A stretch of DNA of 58,136 nucleotides from Candidatus Uhrbacteria bacterium (GCA_903848275.1 CAINGB010000009.1:1-58136); one strand, 5' to 3'; shown: positions 1 to 8,749, numbered from the stretch's first letter. The notes: generated by a model not told the origin, from the sequence alone. A program made the numbers and translations.

Positions 1-491
1 AGATTGTTTGGTGGTTGGTTGACGAGGTCGCGAGCTAGGCTGACACCGTTGATGAGCGTCGCGGCACGGTCAAAGCCTTTGGTGGCCGAGGCGAGTTGCT
101 TACGGTCGACGATGATGTTGATGGAAGTGAGCTTGAGCTTGGCGTCCGACGGCTTTTTGAACTCGCTGTAGGAGTAGGTGGCGAGGAGGATGGCTTCGTG
201 AATAGCTTGGGCGAGTTCGTCGCTTGGGAATTCCTCGAGGCTCGGCAAGGCGATACTCAACGAGGAGATCTTGAGGGCGCGAGCTTGCGAGAGAGCAACA
301 CCAGTGGCTTCACGGATGACTTCGAGGTCGACTTTGGCCTCTTCGCCGAGGCCGACAGTTAGCAAATACTTGGCGTTACTGCCAACTGGAGCTGGTTCGA
401 TGAGAACTTCTGAAGCCTTCCCTTCCCCGAAACGGATGAGGACATCGTCAACCTGTTCTTCGAGTTTTCCGGTGACAAGTGAGATGTTCAT
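1..491 (-). CDS. pepA: Leucyl aminopeptidase (peptidase M17), N-terminal part, cut by window edge
   Basis: The reverse strand is open from an ATG at 491 down to base 1, so the gene continues outside the window. The translation begins MNISLVTGKLEEQVDDVLI and reaches LARDLVNQPPNN, a motif at the junction of the N-terminal macro-like domain and the catalytic domain of M17 leucyl aminopeptidases. The family are cytosolic metallopeptidases that remove N-terminal residues, usually as hexamers with two metal ions. The metal-binding residues lie in the missing C-terminal part, so activity cannot be judged. It is transcribed away from the small gene at 552. Confidence 0.85.
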   Translation of the reverse strand, partial: MNISLVTGKLEEQVDDVLIRFGEGKASEVLIEPAPVGSNAKYLLTVGLGEEAKVDLEVIREATGVALSQARALKISSLSIALPSLEEFPSDELAQAIHEAILLATYSYSEFKKPSDAKLKLTSINIIVDRKQLASATKGFDRAATLINGVSLARDLVNQPPNN

Positions 492-551
492 AGATTTTGT
501 TTGACTTTAAACTAAATAGAAAGTATCATAACGCCACAAACTTTCAACCCT

Positions 552-674
552 ATGCCTACACGCCATAAAATCGCCCGCAAGGCTGAACGCACTATCTGGA
601 AAGCAGCCAGGAAGACCGCGGAGGTCAAGCGCCGTAAGAGTAAGGCAATTCGCCTCAAAAAGCTAGCAAAATAG
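552..674 (+). CDS. Small Lys/Arg-rich protein (40 aa)
   Basis: Codons run from ATG 552 to TAG 674 and encode 40 residues, MPTRHKIARKAERTIWKAAR onward, almost entirely basic and helix-forming. A strong intrinsic terminator follows directly, which supports a real short transcription unit. I do not recognise the family. The composition suggests a nucleic-acid or ribosome-associated small protein, but that is inference. It lies between the divergent peptidase gene and the cold-shock gene. Confidence 0.5.
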   Translation: MPTRHKIARKAERTIWKAARKTAEVKRRKSKAIRLKKLAK

Positions 675-676
675 CA

Positions 677-700
677 AAAACGAGCCTTTGGGCTCGTTTT
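677..700 (+). terminator. Intrinsic terminator
   Basis: CGAGCC (681-686) pairs with GGCTCG (691-696) around a TTTG loop, flanked by AAAA and TTTT. It sits 2 bases after the stop of the 40-aa gene. Confidence 0.8.
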
Positions 701-727
701 CTCTTTAGCCTCAAAATGGGTCAGGAC

Positions 728-756
728 TGGACAAACATTCGGAAATGTGGTATAGT
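728..756 (+). promoter_or_regulatory. Sigma70-type promoter of the cold-shock gene
   Basis: TGGACA (728-733) is followed after exactly 17 bases by TATAGT (751-756). The start of transcription would be near 763, leaving a leader of about 70 nt before the ATG at 832. A long leader is usual for cold-shock genes. It also rules out an upstream ATG at 745 as the start. Confidence 0.7.
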
Positions 757-831
757 GTGGCCAAGCAAAATAGACCCCGCGTGAAGAAATTCTGCGAGCC
801 TAGATTTGCAGAAATATTTAACCCACACACT

Positions 832-1029
832 ATGCAAGGAACAATCAAGCGTTTGACTGACCGCGGTTTTGGCTTCATCGCCCCAGAAGATGGTAGCGCA
901 GACCTTTTCTTTCACTCAACTGAGCTCGTAGGCGTTGCCTTCGATGAACTCCGTGAAGGTGACAAGGTAACTTTCGAAGTTGCCCAGTCAGACAAGGGTC
1001 CTAAGGCCGTCGGCGTTTCCCGCGCCTAA
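832..1029 (+). CDS. Cold-shock domain protein
   Basis: The 65-residue product MQGTIKRLTDRGFGFIAPED is a single cold-shock domain (OB fold). RNP1 is seen as RGFGFIAP (residues 10-17) and RNP2 as DLFFHST (24-30). Members bind single-stranded RNA/DNA and act as RNA chaperones or antiterminators in the cytoplasm. The ATG at 832 is chosen because the promoter at 728-756 lies downstream of the other in-frame ATG (745), and because the domain starts at once. The gene is monocistronic, with its own terminator. Length matches CspA-type proteins. Confidence 0.95.
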   Translation: MQGTIKRLTDRGFGFIAPEDGSADLFFHSTELVGVAFDELREGDKVTFEVAQSDKGPKAVGVSRA

Positions 1030-1045
1030 GCTTTTCCCTCAAGAG

Positions 1046-1066
1046 CACCCCTTCGGGGGTGTTTTT
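1046..1066 (+). terminator. Intrinsic terminator of the cold-shock gene
   Basis: CACCCC and GGGGTG form a six-pair stem closed by a TTCG tetraloop, followed by TTTTT. Confidence 0.85.
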
Positions 1067-1105
1067 GTTTGTCCAAAATGATTTTCCGTGCTAGACTCTC
1101 CCCCT

Positions 1106-2344
1106 ATGAAGATTGCAATCATTGGTGGTGGAGCAGCTGGGCTGATGGCCACGGCGAGTGTACTCGAGGCTAATCCTAGCGCCGAGGTGTTTTTGCTTGA
1201 CCGCAATGACGGGCTGGGCAAGAAAGTCATCATCTCCGGTGGTGGACGTTGCAATGTCACGACTGGTATTCACGACATTAAAACTGTTTTGAGCAAGTAC
1301 CCACGCGGCCACAAGTTTTTGGCGACGGCCATGCATTCGTTCTCACCAGCGGATGTTTACAAGTGGTTCGAGCTGCACGGAGTTCCCCTGAAAACACAGG
1401 AGGATTTGCGCTGCTTCCCGGTCAGTAATGATGGGCATGACGTGGTAGGTGCTTTCGAAAAGATTTTTGCAGCTTCGGCGGTTAATATTCTACTGAAGAC
1501 GAGCGTGACGTCGATTAGTAAACTCGGCGAGCAGTTCGCAATTACGTTGAAAGATAAGACCGAGCCATTAATTGTCGACAAAGTTATTTTGACCACTGGC
1601 GGCCAGGCTTACCGCCAAACAGGATCGACGGGTGACGGCTATGCTTTTGCTGTCGGCCTCGGTCATTCCATTACTCCCCTCGCACCCAGCCTCAACGCTT
1701 TTTTCAGTAAAGAAACTTGGCCGGCGGAAATTTCTGGTTTGTCGTTTAAGAAAGCGACGATTACTGCTAACCGGACAGGCAAGCCAAGCTTTACCGGTCC
1801 GTTCCTCTTCACACACAAGGGCGTCAGCGGTCCGGCTATTTTTGCGCTGTCGTCGATGGTGGCGTTTGAGAAGTACGATCATAACCTCCCATTGGCGATT
1901 ACGATCGATTTATTTCCAGATCAATCGCATGAACAGCTCCGCGCTTTGCTCAACAAAAAAATTGTTGGTAGCCCCAACCGCGAGTTCGTGAACGTAATTA
2001 GCAGCATCATTCCGAAATCGCTCGCCGATATTGCGGTGAATGAACTCAAACTCCCAGGCAAACGCTTCAGTGCCGAAGTCGGCAAGAAAGACATGGTGGC
2101 GTTCCTCAACTGGTGCAAGGCCGTGCCATTGACGATTGTTGGCCGTGGCGCTGGTGATGAGTTTGTGACGGCTGGCGGCGTCAACTTGCATGAGGTGAAT
2201 CCGGTGACGATGGAGTCGCTGATTACGCCCGGCCTGTTTTTTGCGGGCGAGATTTTGGACGTTGATGGTTTTACTGGTGGCTTCAATTTGCAAGCTAGTT
2301 GGGCGACCGGCCGCCTAGCTGGGAGTCATGCGGCTCGGTTCTAA
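1106..2344 (+). CDS. HI0933/BaiN-type NAD(P)/FAD-dependent flavoprotein
   Basis: The 412-residue protein opens with MKIAIIGGGAAGLMA, a Rossmann GxGxxG dinucleotide-binding motif, followed by GLGKKVIISGGGRCNVT (about residues 42-58), typical of the HI0933 family. The C-terminus has TGGFNLQASWATGRLAGSHA, the second FAD-contact segment. The family is widespread, binds FAD and is annotated as an aminoacetone-oxidase-like or BaiN-type oxidoreductase; the physiological substrate is mostly unknown. The ATG at 1106 puts the dinucleotide fold at residue 1-15, as in relatives. An ATG 18 bases upstream would add six unconserved residues. Confidence 0.9.
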   Translation: MKIAIIGGGAAGLMATASVLEANPSAEVFLLDRNDGLGKKVIISGGGRCNVTTGIHDIKTVLSKYPRGHKFLATAMHSFSPADVYKWFELHGVPLKTQEDLRCFPVSNDGHDVVGAFEKIFAASAVNILLKTSVTSISKLGEQFAITLKDKTEPLIVDKVILTTGGQAYRQTGSTGDGYAFAVGLGHSITPLAPSLNAFFSKETWPAEISGLSFKKATITANRTGKPSFTGPFLFTHKGVSGPAIFALSSMVAFEKYDHNLPLAITIDLFPDQSHEQLRALLNKKIVGSPNREFVNVISSIIPKSLADIAVNELKLPGKRFSAEVGKKDMVAFLNWCKAVPLTIVGRGAGDEFVTAGGVNLHEVNPVTMESLITPGLFFAGEILDVDGFTGGFNLQASWATGRLAGSHAARF

Positions 2345-2385
2345 GACTTATGAGACCACTAGGACCTATGGTAAAATAGTTCCGT

Positions 2386-2889
2386 ATGAGAGTACCTGTC
2401 CGGCAATCTGAAGTCCTAGCTCAAAGCAAAAAGGTCGACGACCATCACCTGACGCGCGGCACCATGGAACGCATGCGCCAGGAGATTTTAAGGTTGACCA
2501 AGGAACGTCCAGCCTTATCGGCGGAGATGCAGCGCACGGCGGAAGAAGGCGACTTTTCCGAGAACGCTGGTTATCAGGCGGCTAAAGCTGCACTTCGTCG
2601 ACTCAATAGTCGGATTACTTATTTAGATGAACAGCTGCGTTTTGCGATTCCGATTGATCAGGACACGGATGATGGCAAAGTTCATGTGGGTTCCAAGGTA
2701 ACGGTTGAAGTGAATGGTAAGACAATGGAGCTCGAGATTCTCGGCTCGCAAGAAAGTAGCCCGGGCAAGGGTCGCATTTCTCACCTCTCCCCGCTTGGCG
2801 TCGCACTCATTGGTCACAGTGTTGGGGATGAAATCGAATTCGAGACGCCGAGCGGTCGAGTGATTTACAAACTACTTAAGTGTACCTAG
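2386..2889 (+). CDS. greA: Transcription elongation factor GreA
   Basis: The 167-residue protein has an N-terminal coiled coil and a C-terminal FKBP-like domain, the GreA/GreB layout. The tip of the coiled coil carries EEGDFSENAGY (about residues 49-59), matching the conserved acidic DxSEN tip that reaches into the RNA polymerase secondary channel and stimulates cleavage of backtracked RNA. The C-terminus GDEIEFETPSGRVIYKLL matches the family end. The N-terminus is about 20 residues longer than usual (MRVPVRQSEVLAQSKKVDDH). Its 3' end overlaps the convergent ABC-F gene by 18 bases. Confidence 0.93.
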   Translation: MRVPVRQSEVLAQSKKVDDHHLTRGTMERMRQEILRLTKERPALSAEMQRTAEEGDFSENAGYQAAKAALRRLNSRITYLDEQLRFAIPIDQDTDDGKVHVGSKVTVEVNGKTMELEILGSQESSPGKGRISHLSPLGVALIGHSVGDEIEFETPSGRVIYKLLKCT

Positions 2890-4356
2890 ATCCAGGAATT
2901 GATTGAAAGTAATCTTGCTAACGAAGTCGGGGACGTGGCTGACCATGATCATGGCGCCTTCGAATTTTTGGAGAGCTTCAGCGATGACCGGGAGGTGGCG
3001 GAAGTTGATGTGGTTAGTTGGCTCGTCGAGAATGAGGAGGCCTGGTTTCTGCAAGACGAAACGAGCGAAGCAGAGCAAACCTTTTTGACCTTCGGAAAGT
3101 GAACCGACTTTGTTGGCCAGCAAGTCGCCGGTTAGCAAGAACTGGGAAGCGACGGCGCGGAGTTTTTCGTTAGCGGCTGGATTATTCTGGACGTCCTGCA
3201 CGTCGCCTTCATTCTCCATCATGCTAGCGAGCGAGGCGTAGGCGGTTTGGTTGAAGTCGAGGCCGGAGAAATCCTGGCGATAGTAGCCAACGTTGACGCC
3301 CTTGGTGATAGTCACGCCTTCGTCCGTGTTCTCGGCCAACAAACGCAAGAGCGTACTCTTACCGATACCGTTCGGGCCGGAGATGAGTAAGCGATGACGA
3401 CGACGGAGAGCGATTTTTACCTCCTTACGTTCGGCTTCGTGATTCTTGATGATTTTAACGCTGTTAATTTCGACCATTGGTTCGCCAAAGTCCTGAGTAG
3501 GAATAACGAAGTCGCGAATGGTGCGGTCGTCGCGTTTGACGTCGACCATGTTCTCTTCCGCGTCCGCCACTTGGTCACGCAACTTACTGGCGAGCTTACG
3601 CATCTTGCCTCCCTTTTGCGCGAAGAAGTTGATCTTGTCCTTGCGGTCTTGAATCTCCTTGAGCAAACGGGCGTTCTTCATGCGATCACGTTCAACACGG
3701 GCGGTGATTTCTTCCACCACGTCAAAATAGTTACCCTCGTAACGGTCGACCTTGTGACTGTAAACGTCCAAGTGCAACACACCTTCAGTGAACGCGTTCA
3801 AGAAGTCGGCGTCATGGGAAATGACCAAAACGGTCTTCATGTACATCATGAGGAAACCGGTGAGGTGCTCAATGCCGGCCGTGTCCAAGTTGTTAGTTGG
3901 CTCGTCGAGGAGCAAGATGTCTGGGTCTTGAATGAGGGCGTAGGCGAGGAGCAAACGGGCTTGCTGACCGCCGGAGAAGTCCTTGATCTGTTTATCGAGC
4001 GGGATCTTCATGTCGACGATGTCCATGACATCCTTAATCTGTTGGTCGAGATTATACTGGAGTTCTGGGAAGGCATGGGCAAAGAATTCCTGGACGGTGT
4101 CATTCAGCCATTCGCGAGGTACGACCTGAGTAGCGATGGCGATCTTGGCGTTTTTAGCAAAGTGGATTTGGCCTTCGTCGGGCTTGAGGGCGCCAGTTAG
4201 TAACTTGAAAATTGTGCTCTTGCCGGCCCCGTTTTGGCCCATAACCGTCATTTTACTGTTCTCACGAACGCCAAAATTAACCTCTTCCAGAAGCAAATTG
4301 TCTTTGTCGTAACCAAACGACACGTTTTCAAAGCGGACGACGACGTTCTCGGCCAT
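2872..4356 (-). CDS. ABC-F family ATPase (ribosome-associated type)
   Basis: About 494 residues with two ABC cassettes and no membrane segments. Cassette 1 has GQNGAGKST, SGGQQARLLLA and LLLDEPTNNLD; cassette 2 has GPNGIGKST, LSEGQKGLLCFA and LLILDEPTNHIN. Between them is a charged helical linker (about 230-300) rich in Arg/Lys/Glu, the P-site tRNA interaction motif region of ABC-F proteins such as EttA or Uup. These factors bind the ribosomal E site and help stalled or initiating ribosomes. The ATG at 4356 (MAENVVVRFENVSFGYD) is preferred over a start 16 codons upstream because the fold begins there. No Shine-Dalgarno is seen. Confidence 0.92.
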   Translation of the reverse strand: MAENVVVRFENVSFGYDKDNLLLEEVNFGVRENSKMTVMGQNGAGKSTIFKLLTGALKPDEGQIHFAKNAKIAIATQVVPREWLNDTVQEFFAHAFPELQYNLDQQIKDVMDIVDMKIPLDKQIKDFSGGQQARLLLAYALIQDPDILLLDEPTNNLDTAGIEHLTGFLMMYMKTVLVISHDADFLNAFTEGVLHLDVYSHKVDRYEGNYFDVVEEITARVERDRMKNARLLKEIQDRKDKINFFAQKGGKMRKLASKLRDQVADAEENMVDVKRDDRTIRDFVIPTQDFGEPMVEINSVKIIKNHEAERKEVKIALRRRHRLLISGPNGIGKSTLLRLLAENTDEGVTITKGVNVGYYRQDFSGLDFNQTAYASLASMMENEGDVQDVQNNPAANEKLRAVASQFLLTGDLLANKVGSLSEGQKGLLCFARFVLQKPGLLILDEPTNHINFRHLPVIAEALQKFEGAMIMVSHVPDFVSKITFNQFLDLGTLK

Positions 4357-4600
4357 AAGAGGAGGATTGGGTGCTAGGGGTAAAAGGGCTGTAGTAAACC
4401 ACAAAATATAGGTTTTGGCAAGTATGGGCTCGGGGTTGCTATACTGCGCTCGGCCTTAGTTTGCGGGTCCTGCCGACTGCGGACCCCGTTCGGTGCTCGC
4501 AAGCTGCGCGCCGCCCAGGGGCCTCCCTCCGCGTCACCCGCTAAAAGATTTCGAGGTCATCGGCCATCGCCCGCTGCTAAAGGCTTCCGTCTGGCTAAAT

Positions 4601-4606
4601 TATGAT
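4601..4606 (+). promoter_or_regulatory. Probable -10 element of the 4635-6861 operon
   Basis: TATGAT lies 29 bases before the ATG at 4635; no good -35 is seen at the right distance. The rest of the 278-base gap (4357-4634) is GC-rich and holds a 6-bp hairpin (GGGTCC/GGACCC near 4466-4487), but no gene that I can see. Confidence 0.35.
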
Positions 4607-4634
4607 ACAATGAAGAAAATTATTATAAAATTTT

Positions 4635-5741
4635 ATGGTGAATCGTACTTGGCCATGGGTGCTTGGTAGTGTGGCGGTGGTGGTGCTAGCTGTCATGGTG
4701 TTTGTAGTCAGCTTGCTTAGTACACCGAACACAAATACCGACGTAACTTTAGACAATAACGGAACCACACCGGGAAATACTACCGGAACAGATACTGGGA
4801 CATCGACCGGGACAACGACGCCAAAAACAAAACAACCTTTTGTCATCACGACCATGACTCACATGGAGAGTGCTTTTACGGATGATGTTAACGAAAGAGC
4901 TTTTACTAAGCATGTAGCCGATATGCGCTGGGCCATGGACCTGTTTGACGAGTACGGTGCTAAGTTAACTTTTGAAAGCGAGCAATCATTCGCCAAGGCT
5001 AACACCAATTGGGGTCTCAATATCCTTAAAGAAGTTGTTAACCGTGGCCATGGCGTTGGCACGCACGCTGACTTCGGAGCTGGATCTGGCAATAAACTAA
5101 CACTCGACCAACTGACGGCGGATTTTGTAGCCAACAAAACCCTGGTCGATAACTTGGTGGGTGCTAGTAATAACCAAGGCGTATCAGGAGGTACTGGGCC
5201 AACAGATTGGGTGCTAGCTGCGGCCGCCGCTGGCTTCAAGTATATGGATGCAGTGACTGGTTTTGGCTATTTGTCCATGCCAGTTAATGCCCGACCAGCT
5301 GATTGGACTAATTCCTATATTCTGAGTACCGGCTATCATGATTCTATCCCACCAAACTTAGAAGATCGTATTTACCCTTTGCCGCTAAAGGATGCAAAGG
5401 ATTTAAAACCTGATACCGATCCAGCGATTACGGTCATGAGTGGTGACCTAGGCGAATTATCTAGCTTGGCCGAGGGACGTAGTAACTGCTTCCCTAATTG
5501 TAATTTTGATCAAGCTGACGTTGACGTAGTCGTGAAAGACATCGACGAAATTATTGCTAACCGCGACCAATCGCGCTTTGCTAAAGTAAATTTCCATATT
5601 CCTATGGACTTGCTGGTCAAGAGTAAGGAAACGGAATTGCGTGCCTTGCTCTCCGCTATCAAAAAATATACGGACGCTGGAACGCTCTCTTGGGATACAC
5701 AGCTCGGTGCCTACAAACAGTACGAGAGTTCACTGAAATAA
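4635..5741 (+). CDS. Membrane-anchored exported protein, possibly NodB/deacetylase-like
   Basis: The 368-residue protein has an N-terminal membrane anchor (about residues 8-28), then a Thr/Gly/Asn-rich linker (34-68), then a ~300-residue globular domain. Segments such as FVITTMTHMES, GHGVGTHADFG and the late NFHIPMDLL recall the strands and His motif of NodB-type polysaccharide deacetylases, which fold as TIM-like barrels. The usual TFDDG motif is not visible, so catalysis is uncertain and this assignment is inference from pattern. The domain should face outside the cell. It forms an operon with the gene 10 bases downstream, another anchored exported protein. Confidence 0.45.
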   Translation: MVNRTWPWVLGSVAVVVLAVMVFVVSLLSTPNTNTDVTLDNNGTTPGNTTGTDTGTSTGTTTPKTKQPFVITTMTHMESAFTDDVNERAFTKHVADMRWAMDLFDEYGAKLTFESEQSFAKANTNWGLNILKEVVNRGHGVGTHADFGAGSGNKLTLDQLTADFVANKTLVDNLVGASNNQGVSGGTGPTDWVLAAAAAGFKYMDAVTGFGYLSMPVNARPADWTNSYILSTGYHDSIPPNLEDRIYPLPLKDAKDLKPDTDPAITVMSGDLGELSSLAEGRSNCFPNCNFDQADVDVVVKDIDEIIANRDQSRFAKVNFHIPMDLLVKSKETELRALLSAIKKYTDAGTLSWDTQLGAYKQYESSLK

Positions 5742-5751
5742 CGGCTAGGTT

Positions 5752-6861
5752 ATGAAATCACATCACCGCGCGTTGATAGCCCTAGGAGCTTTAGTGACTG
5801 TCGCCCTTATCTGCACATTCGTCTGGTTAATTGTTCTGACCTCTGCTAAACCGGCAGCTGAACCCGTGGCCGATGGGACAAATACACCGTCAACAACGAA
5901 ACCTAAGTCGGCGCAAATCGTCTTTGGTGCTGACTTTAGCAATAATAAAGGTTGTGATACTCATGGCAACGCCGGGTGTGATGTCTTTCTGGCTGACATT
6001 ACGCTCGACGGCACCGTGTCGACAATTAAACAATTAACGAGTCTTGATGGCTCCGAGGTCTTCCCAACATTTTCCACCGATGCTAAGACGATTTATACCA
6101 ATGCTTGGAGTACACCTAAACAAGCAAATGTGGAATGGATTGACGTGGCCAGCGGTAGATCTGGAGTCCTGCAAACTGGAGCACGGGGCTTAGCGCCGTT
6201 GCCTGACGGTAAACGAGCTGTGTATGCGCCACTCGCGGCCAATTCCCCGCTGATGATGGCAGACTTGGCGACGCCGACGACGCTCGCTAATCCGGTGGCG
6301 ATTACTGGACCGGGTGACTTTAACGAGCCACATGCTTCCTCGCTTGGTGATATTGTTTTCTACGAACTCTTTGGGGCTGGCAAAGGTAGCAACACTGCTC
6401 AACCGGAAATCTATCAACTGAGCACTGGCAAGATTTTTAACCTGGAACAAGGTGGTGGCGCGCATTGTTTCTGGGGATTCGGCGGACTAGCAGCTTATTG
6501 CAACAACCTAGAAATTTACCAAGGGATTCAAAAATGGTCCTTCATTAATGGCGTGGTTGGTCCAGCTGTGGGTGCCGTTCACCATCCAAAAATTGCACAA
6601 GCAATGGCCGCAGACGCTGATTATGCGGATTGCAAATCGGCTTCGTTCGCTTATGGCAGTTTTTGTGATGCAGATCATTTGGTTGTAACTATGGGCTGCG
6701 GAACGAAAACAACAGACGGAATTGCTACGACGATGTCCAAGATTGTCCTTTTAGACCTGACGCAAAAACCACCTACCATCATCCCACTCGGCAAGAACTT
6801 GGCTGACGCGTTTGGCGGACCGGGTGGGTCGTCTTATACGGCGAGTTGTCGGATGAAATAA
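5752..6861 (+). CDS. Membrane-anchored TolB-like beta-propeller protein
   Basis: The 369-residue protein has one N-terminal membrane segment (about 8-30), a Pro/Thr-rich linker and a domain with repeated WD40-like/TolB-like blades, for example EVFPTFSTDAKTIYTNAW and NEPHASSLGDIVFYELFG. Eight or so cysteines in the exported part (such as GCDTHGNAGCDVF and CNNLEIY) suggest disulfides outside the cell. Beta propellers of this kind bind proteins or glycans; no enzyme motif is seen. It is co-transcribed with the preceding exported protein, so the two may work together at the surface. A strong terminator follows. Confidence 0.6.
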   Translation: MKSHHRALIALGALVTVALICTFVWLIVLTSAKPAAEPVADGTNTPSTTKPKSAQIVFGADFSNNKGCDTHGNAGCDVFLADITLDGTVSTIKQLTSLDGSEVFPTFSTDAKTIYTNAWSTPKQANVEWIDVASGRSGVLQTGARGLAPLPDGKRAVYAPLAANSPLMMADLATPTTLANPVAITGPGDFNEPHASSLGDIVFYELFGAGKGSNTAQPEIYQLSTGKIFNLEQGGGAHCFWGFGGLAAYCNNLEIYQGIQKWSFINGVVGPAVGAVHHPKIAQAMAADADYADCKSASFAYGSFCDADHLVVTMGCGTKTTDGIATTMSKIVLLDLTQKPPTIIPLGKNLADAFGGPGGSSYTASCRMK

Positions 6862-6875
6862 TTATCGATCATTAC

Positions 6876-6901
6876 AGAAGCCCGGCTTAAGCCGGGCTTC
6901 T
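6876..6901. terminator. Bidirectional terminator between convergent genes
   Basis: A 26-base perfect palindrome, arms AGAAGCCCGGCTT and AAGCCGGGCTTCT, lies between the propeller gene and the convergent helicase gene. Confidence 0.75.
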
Positions 6902-6910
6902 GGGTTTACA

Positions 6911-8599
6911 CTATTTCTTTGTCGAGTATAGGAGTCGCGCTAGGCGAATCAGGTCGTAAGCGTAGAAGCCGTTGAAGTGTTCGTAGATTGGTTTGAGGAA
7001 TTCGGGGTTGAGGCCAGCTACGAAGGCAGTGTGGATTTCGTTAATGCCGGGGATGAAGAGCAAGTGATTGAGGTCGCTAATGACGATCTTCTTGAGGGCC
7101 AGCAAGTCGTCGATATGGTCCATGATAGTACTTGGCTTGCGGTCGAGGGTGGTGCAAATTTCGTCGATGGTTTTCTGATTACAAATGAGGTCGAGAGTTT
7201 TTTGCCATTTTGGTTCCTTTACCTTTTTGGCTTTTTTGATGCGCGGGGCTTTGTCGCCAAAGAGTTTAAACGCACTAGTGGTACCGCCGCAGTTAGCAAT
7301 GAAGGCTTCGTGCTGAGCTAGCAATTCGTCGGCGTTAACCTCAAGTAACGTGGCTTGGGCGTTATTACTTGACTCCAAAAATTTGGCGTCTTCCTGTAGT
7401 ACGTTCTCGTCCACCTCGAGTGCTCGAGCGTTTAGGCCACCAAGGTACAAGCCAGCGAGCGTACGAACACGAGAAAGGGCGACATAACCTTGGCCGTAAG
7501 CGAAGGCCTGGCTTAAGTCGACAAAGGCGGCGTCAAGCGACATGCCCTGGCTTTTGTGCACGGTCATGGCCCAGGCTAAACGAAGCGGCAACTGAATGAC
7601 GCTCGCCAGTGGCCGGCCATCACCGTCAATACTCCAGGTGTCTGGCGTGACCTGAATGCGGCGGCCGGAACGCAGCTCGACAATGGGATATTTGTTCTCG
7701 CTAGCGAAGTCTTTAACGACGCCGGTGGTGCCGTTAACGAAGCCTTCGTCAAAATGATTTTTCGTGAACATGACGCGCGCACCAACCTTGAGGACCAACT
7801 TGTCCGGTGACAAACAGCCGCGCTTGAGCTGCTCGATGAGTGGTGGCGCACCGTGGCCGGCCATGGCATAGCTGTGTTCTTTGCCGAGCAGCTTAGCGAG
7901 ATGCGTGGCGTTGATGCGGTCGACGTCGGCGTTATGTGGGAAGAGCGTGGTAATGTCCGTGGTTTCGGTACGCGGAATTTGACGCGCGGTGAGGTGGCGC
8001 AAGTGATCTTCGTCCAGGCTGCCGTTACGGAGAGCAGCTAAGATACTGAGGAACGTTTCGTCCTCTTGACGGTGCTGTTCGCTCAAGTAGCAGACTGTTG
8101 GCTCGGCGTGCTGCCAGGCGTCGCTCATAAAGGCGAACTGAGGCATTGGTTCGTCTTGGCGCGAAACTGGCGGTAACTGGAAGAAGTCGCCGACAAAAAC
8201 CACTTGGAGGCCGCCGAAGGGTTGCATGGATTTACGGAGTGCTTGGCAAACTTGGTTAACGAGGTTCAACGTTGAGCCACTCAGCATCGAAATCTCGTCG
8301 ATGATGAGGACTTGCGTTTCGTTCATTCTTTTGACGAGTCGACTAACGCCGAGCAGGTCCTGCAACTCGCCGCGGGATAGCGATTTTTTGATGCCGATGC
8401 CGGCCCAGGAATGGATGGTGAGGCCGTTGATGTGGGTAGCAGCAATGCCCGTCGACGCGGTGATAGCTGGTTCGACGCCACAGCTACGCAAATACGCCAC
8501 ATAACGGTTGACCGTATGGGATTTACCAGCACCTGGTTGACCTGTTAAAAATACGTTTCGTCCGGTTTTCAAGATGGCCAAAGCCTCAGTTTGCAACAT
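6911..8599 (-). CDS. PIF1-like superfamily 1 DNA helicase with C-terminal winged-helix domain
   Basis: The 562-residue protein has Walker A GQPGAGKS (about residues 20-27), TASTGIAATHINGLTIHSW (motif Ia region), Walker B IIDEISML (about 98-105), VFVGDFFQLPPV (motif III) and, near 345-380, the late motifs with MTVHKSQGMSLD and GQGYVALSRVRTL. This is the PIF1/RecD-like set for a 5'-3' DNA helicase that can unwind G-quadruplexes and R-loops. After about residue 465, WQKTLDLICNQKTIDEICT onward looks like the helix-turn-helix domain found at the C-terminus of RecQ-type helicases. PIF1-like helicases with such extensions are common in CPR genomes. Confidence 0.9.
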   Translation of the reverse strand: MLQTEALAILKTGRNVFLTGQPGAGKSHTVNRYVAYLRSCGVEPAITASTGIAATHINGLTIHSWAGIGIKKSLSRGELQDLLGVSRLVKRMNETQVLIIDEISMLSGSTLNLVNQVCQALRKSMQPFGGLQVVFVGDFFQLPPVSRQDEPMPQFAFMSDAWQHAEPTVCYLSEQHRQEDETFLSILAALRNGSLDEDHLRHLTARQIPRTETTDITTLFPHNADVDRINATHLAKLLGKEHSYAMAGHGAPPLIEQLKRGCLSPDKLVLKVGARVMFTKNHFDEGFVNGTTGVVKDFASENKYPIVELRSGRRIQVTPDTWSIDGDGRPLASVIQLPLRLAWAMTVHKSQGMSLDAAFVDLSQAFAYGQGYVALSRVRTLAGLYLGGLNARALEVDENVLQEDAKFLESSNNAQATLLEVNADELLAQHEAFIANCGGTTSAFKLFGDKAPRIKKAKKVKEPKWQKTLDLICNQKTIDEICTTLDRKPSTIMDHIDDLLALKKIVISDLNHLLFIPGINEIHTAFVAGLNPEFLKPIYEHFNGFYAYDLIRLARLLYSTKK

Positions 8600-8623
8600 A
8601 GTGGGAGTATTGTAGCACAGATA

Positions 8624-8650
8624 TAGTTAGTAGTTGGTAGTCGGTAGTTT
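8624..8650. repeat. Copy of a TAGT-rich dispersed repeat
   Basis: TAGTTAGTAGTTGGTAGTC followed by GGTAGTTT matches the sequence at 58063-58081 for its first 19 bases. It lies between the divergent helicase gene and the next promoter. Confidence 0.6.
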
Positions 8651-8662
8651 GTGGTCCAGATA

Positions 8663-8691
8663 TGGACAAAAACTAGATTTTCTGCTATAAT
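8663..8691 (+). promoter_or_regulatory. Sigma70-type promoter, extended -10
   Basis: TGGACA (8663-8668), a 17-base spacer, then TATAAT (8686-8691) with an upstream TGC. Transcription should start near 8698. Confidence 0.8.
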
Positions 8692-8699
8692 TGCTGGTC

Positions 8700-8746
8700 A
8701 TGGAGCTTCCCTCTTGGGCCTAATTATAGGGCCTAAACGGGAGGCT
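8700..8746 (+). promoter_or_regulatory. Leader with seven-codon ORF and a stem that hides the ribosome-binding site
   Basis: Right after the predicted transcription start, ATG 8700 to TAA 8723 encodes MELPSWA. The same stretch folds: AGCTTCCC (8704-8711) pairs with GGGAGGCT (8739-8746, one G-U), and TTGGGCC pairs with GGGCCTAA inside it. The second strand of the outer stem contains GGGAGG, the Shine-Dalgarno of the gene at 8750. Ribosomes on the mini-ORF would cover the first strand and could free the site. Confidence 0.45.
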
Positions 8747-8749
8747 TTC

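Noticed and set aside
745-831. Upstream in-frame ATG of the cold-shock gene
   Set aside because: It lies before the -10 element, so the transcript does not include it.
3394-4200. 268-residue plus-strand open frame
   Set aside because: It is the complement of the ABC-F ATPase gene; the ABC motifs on the other strand explain it.
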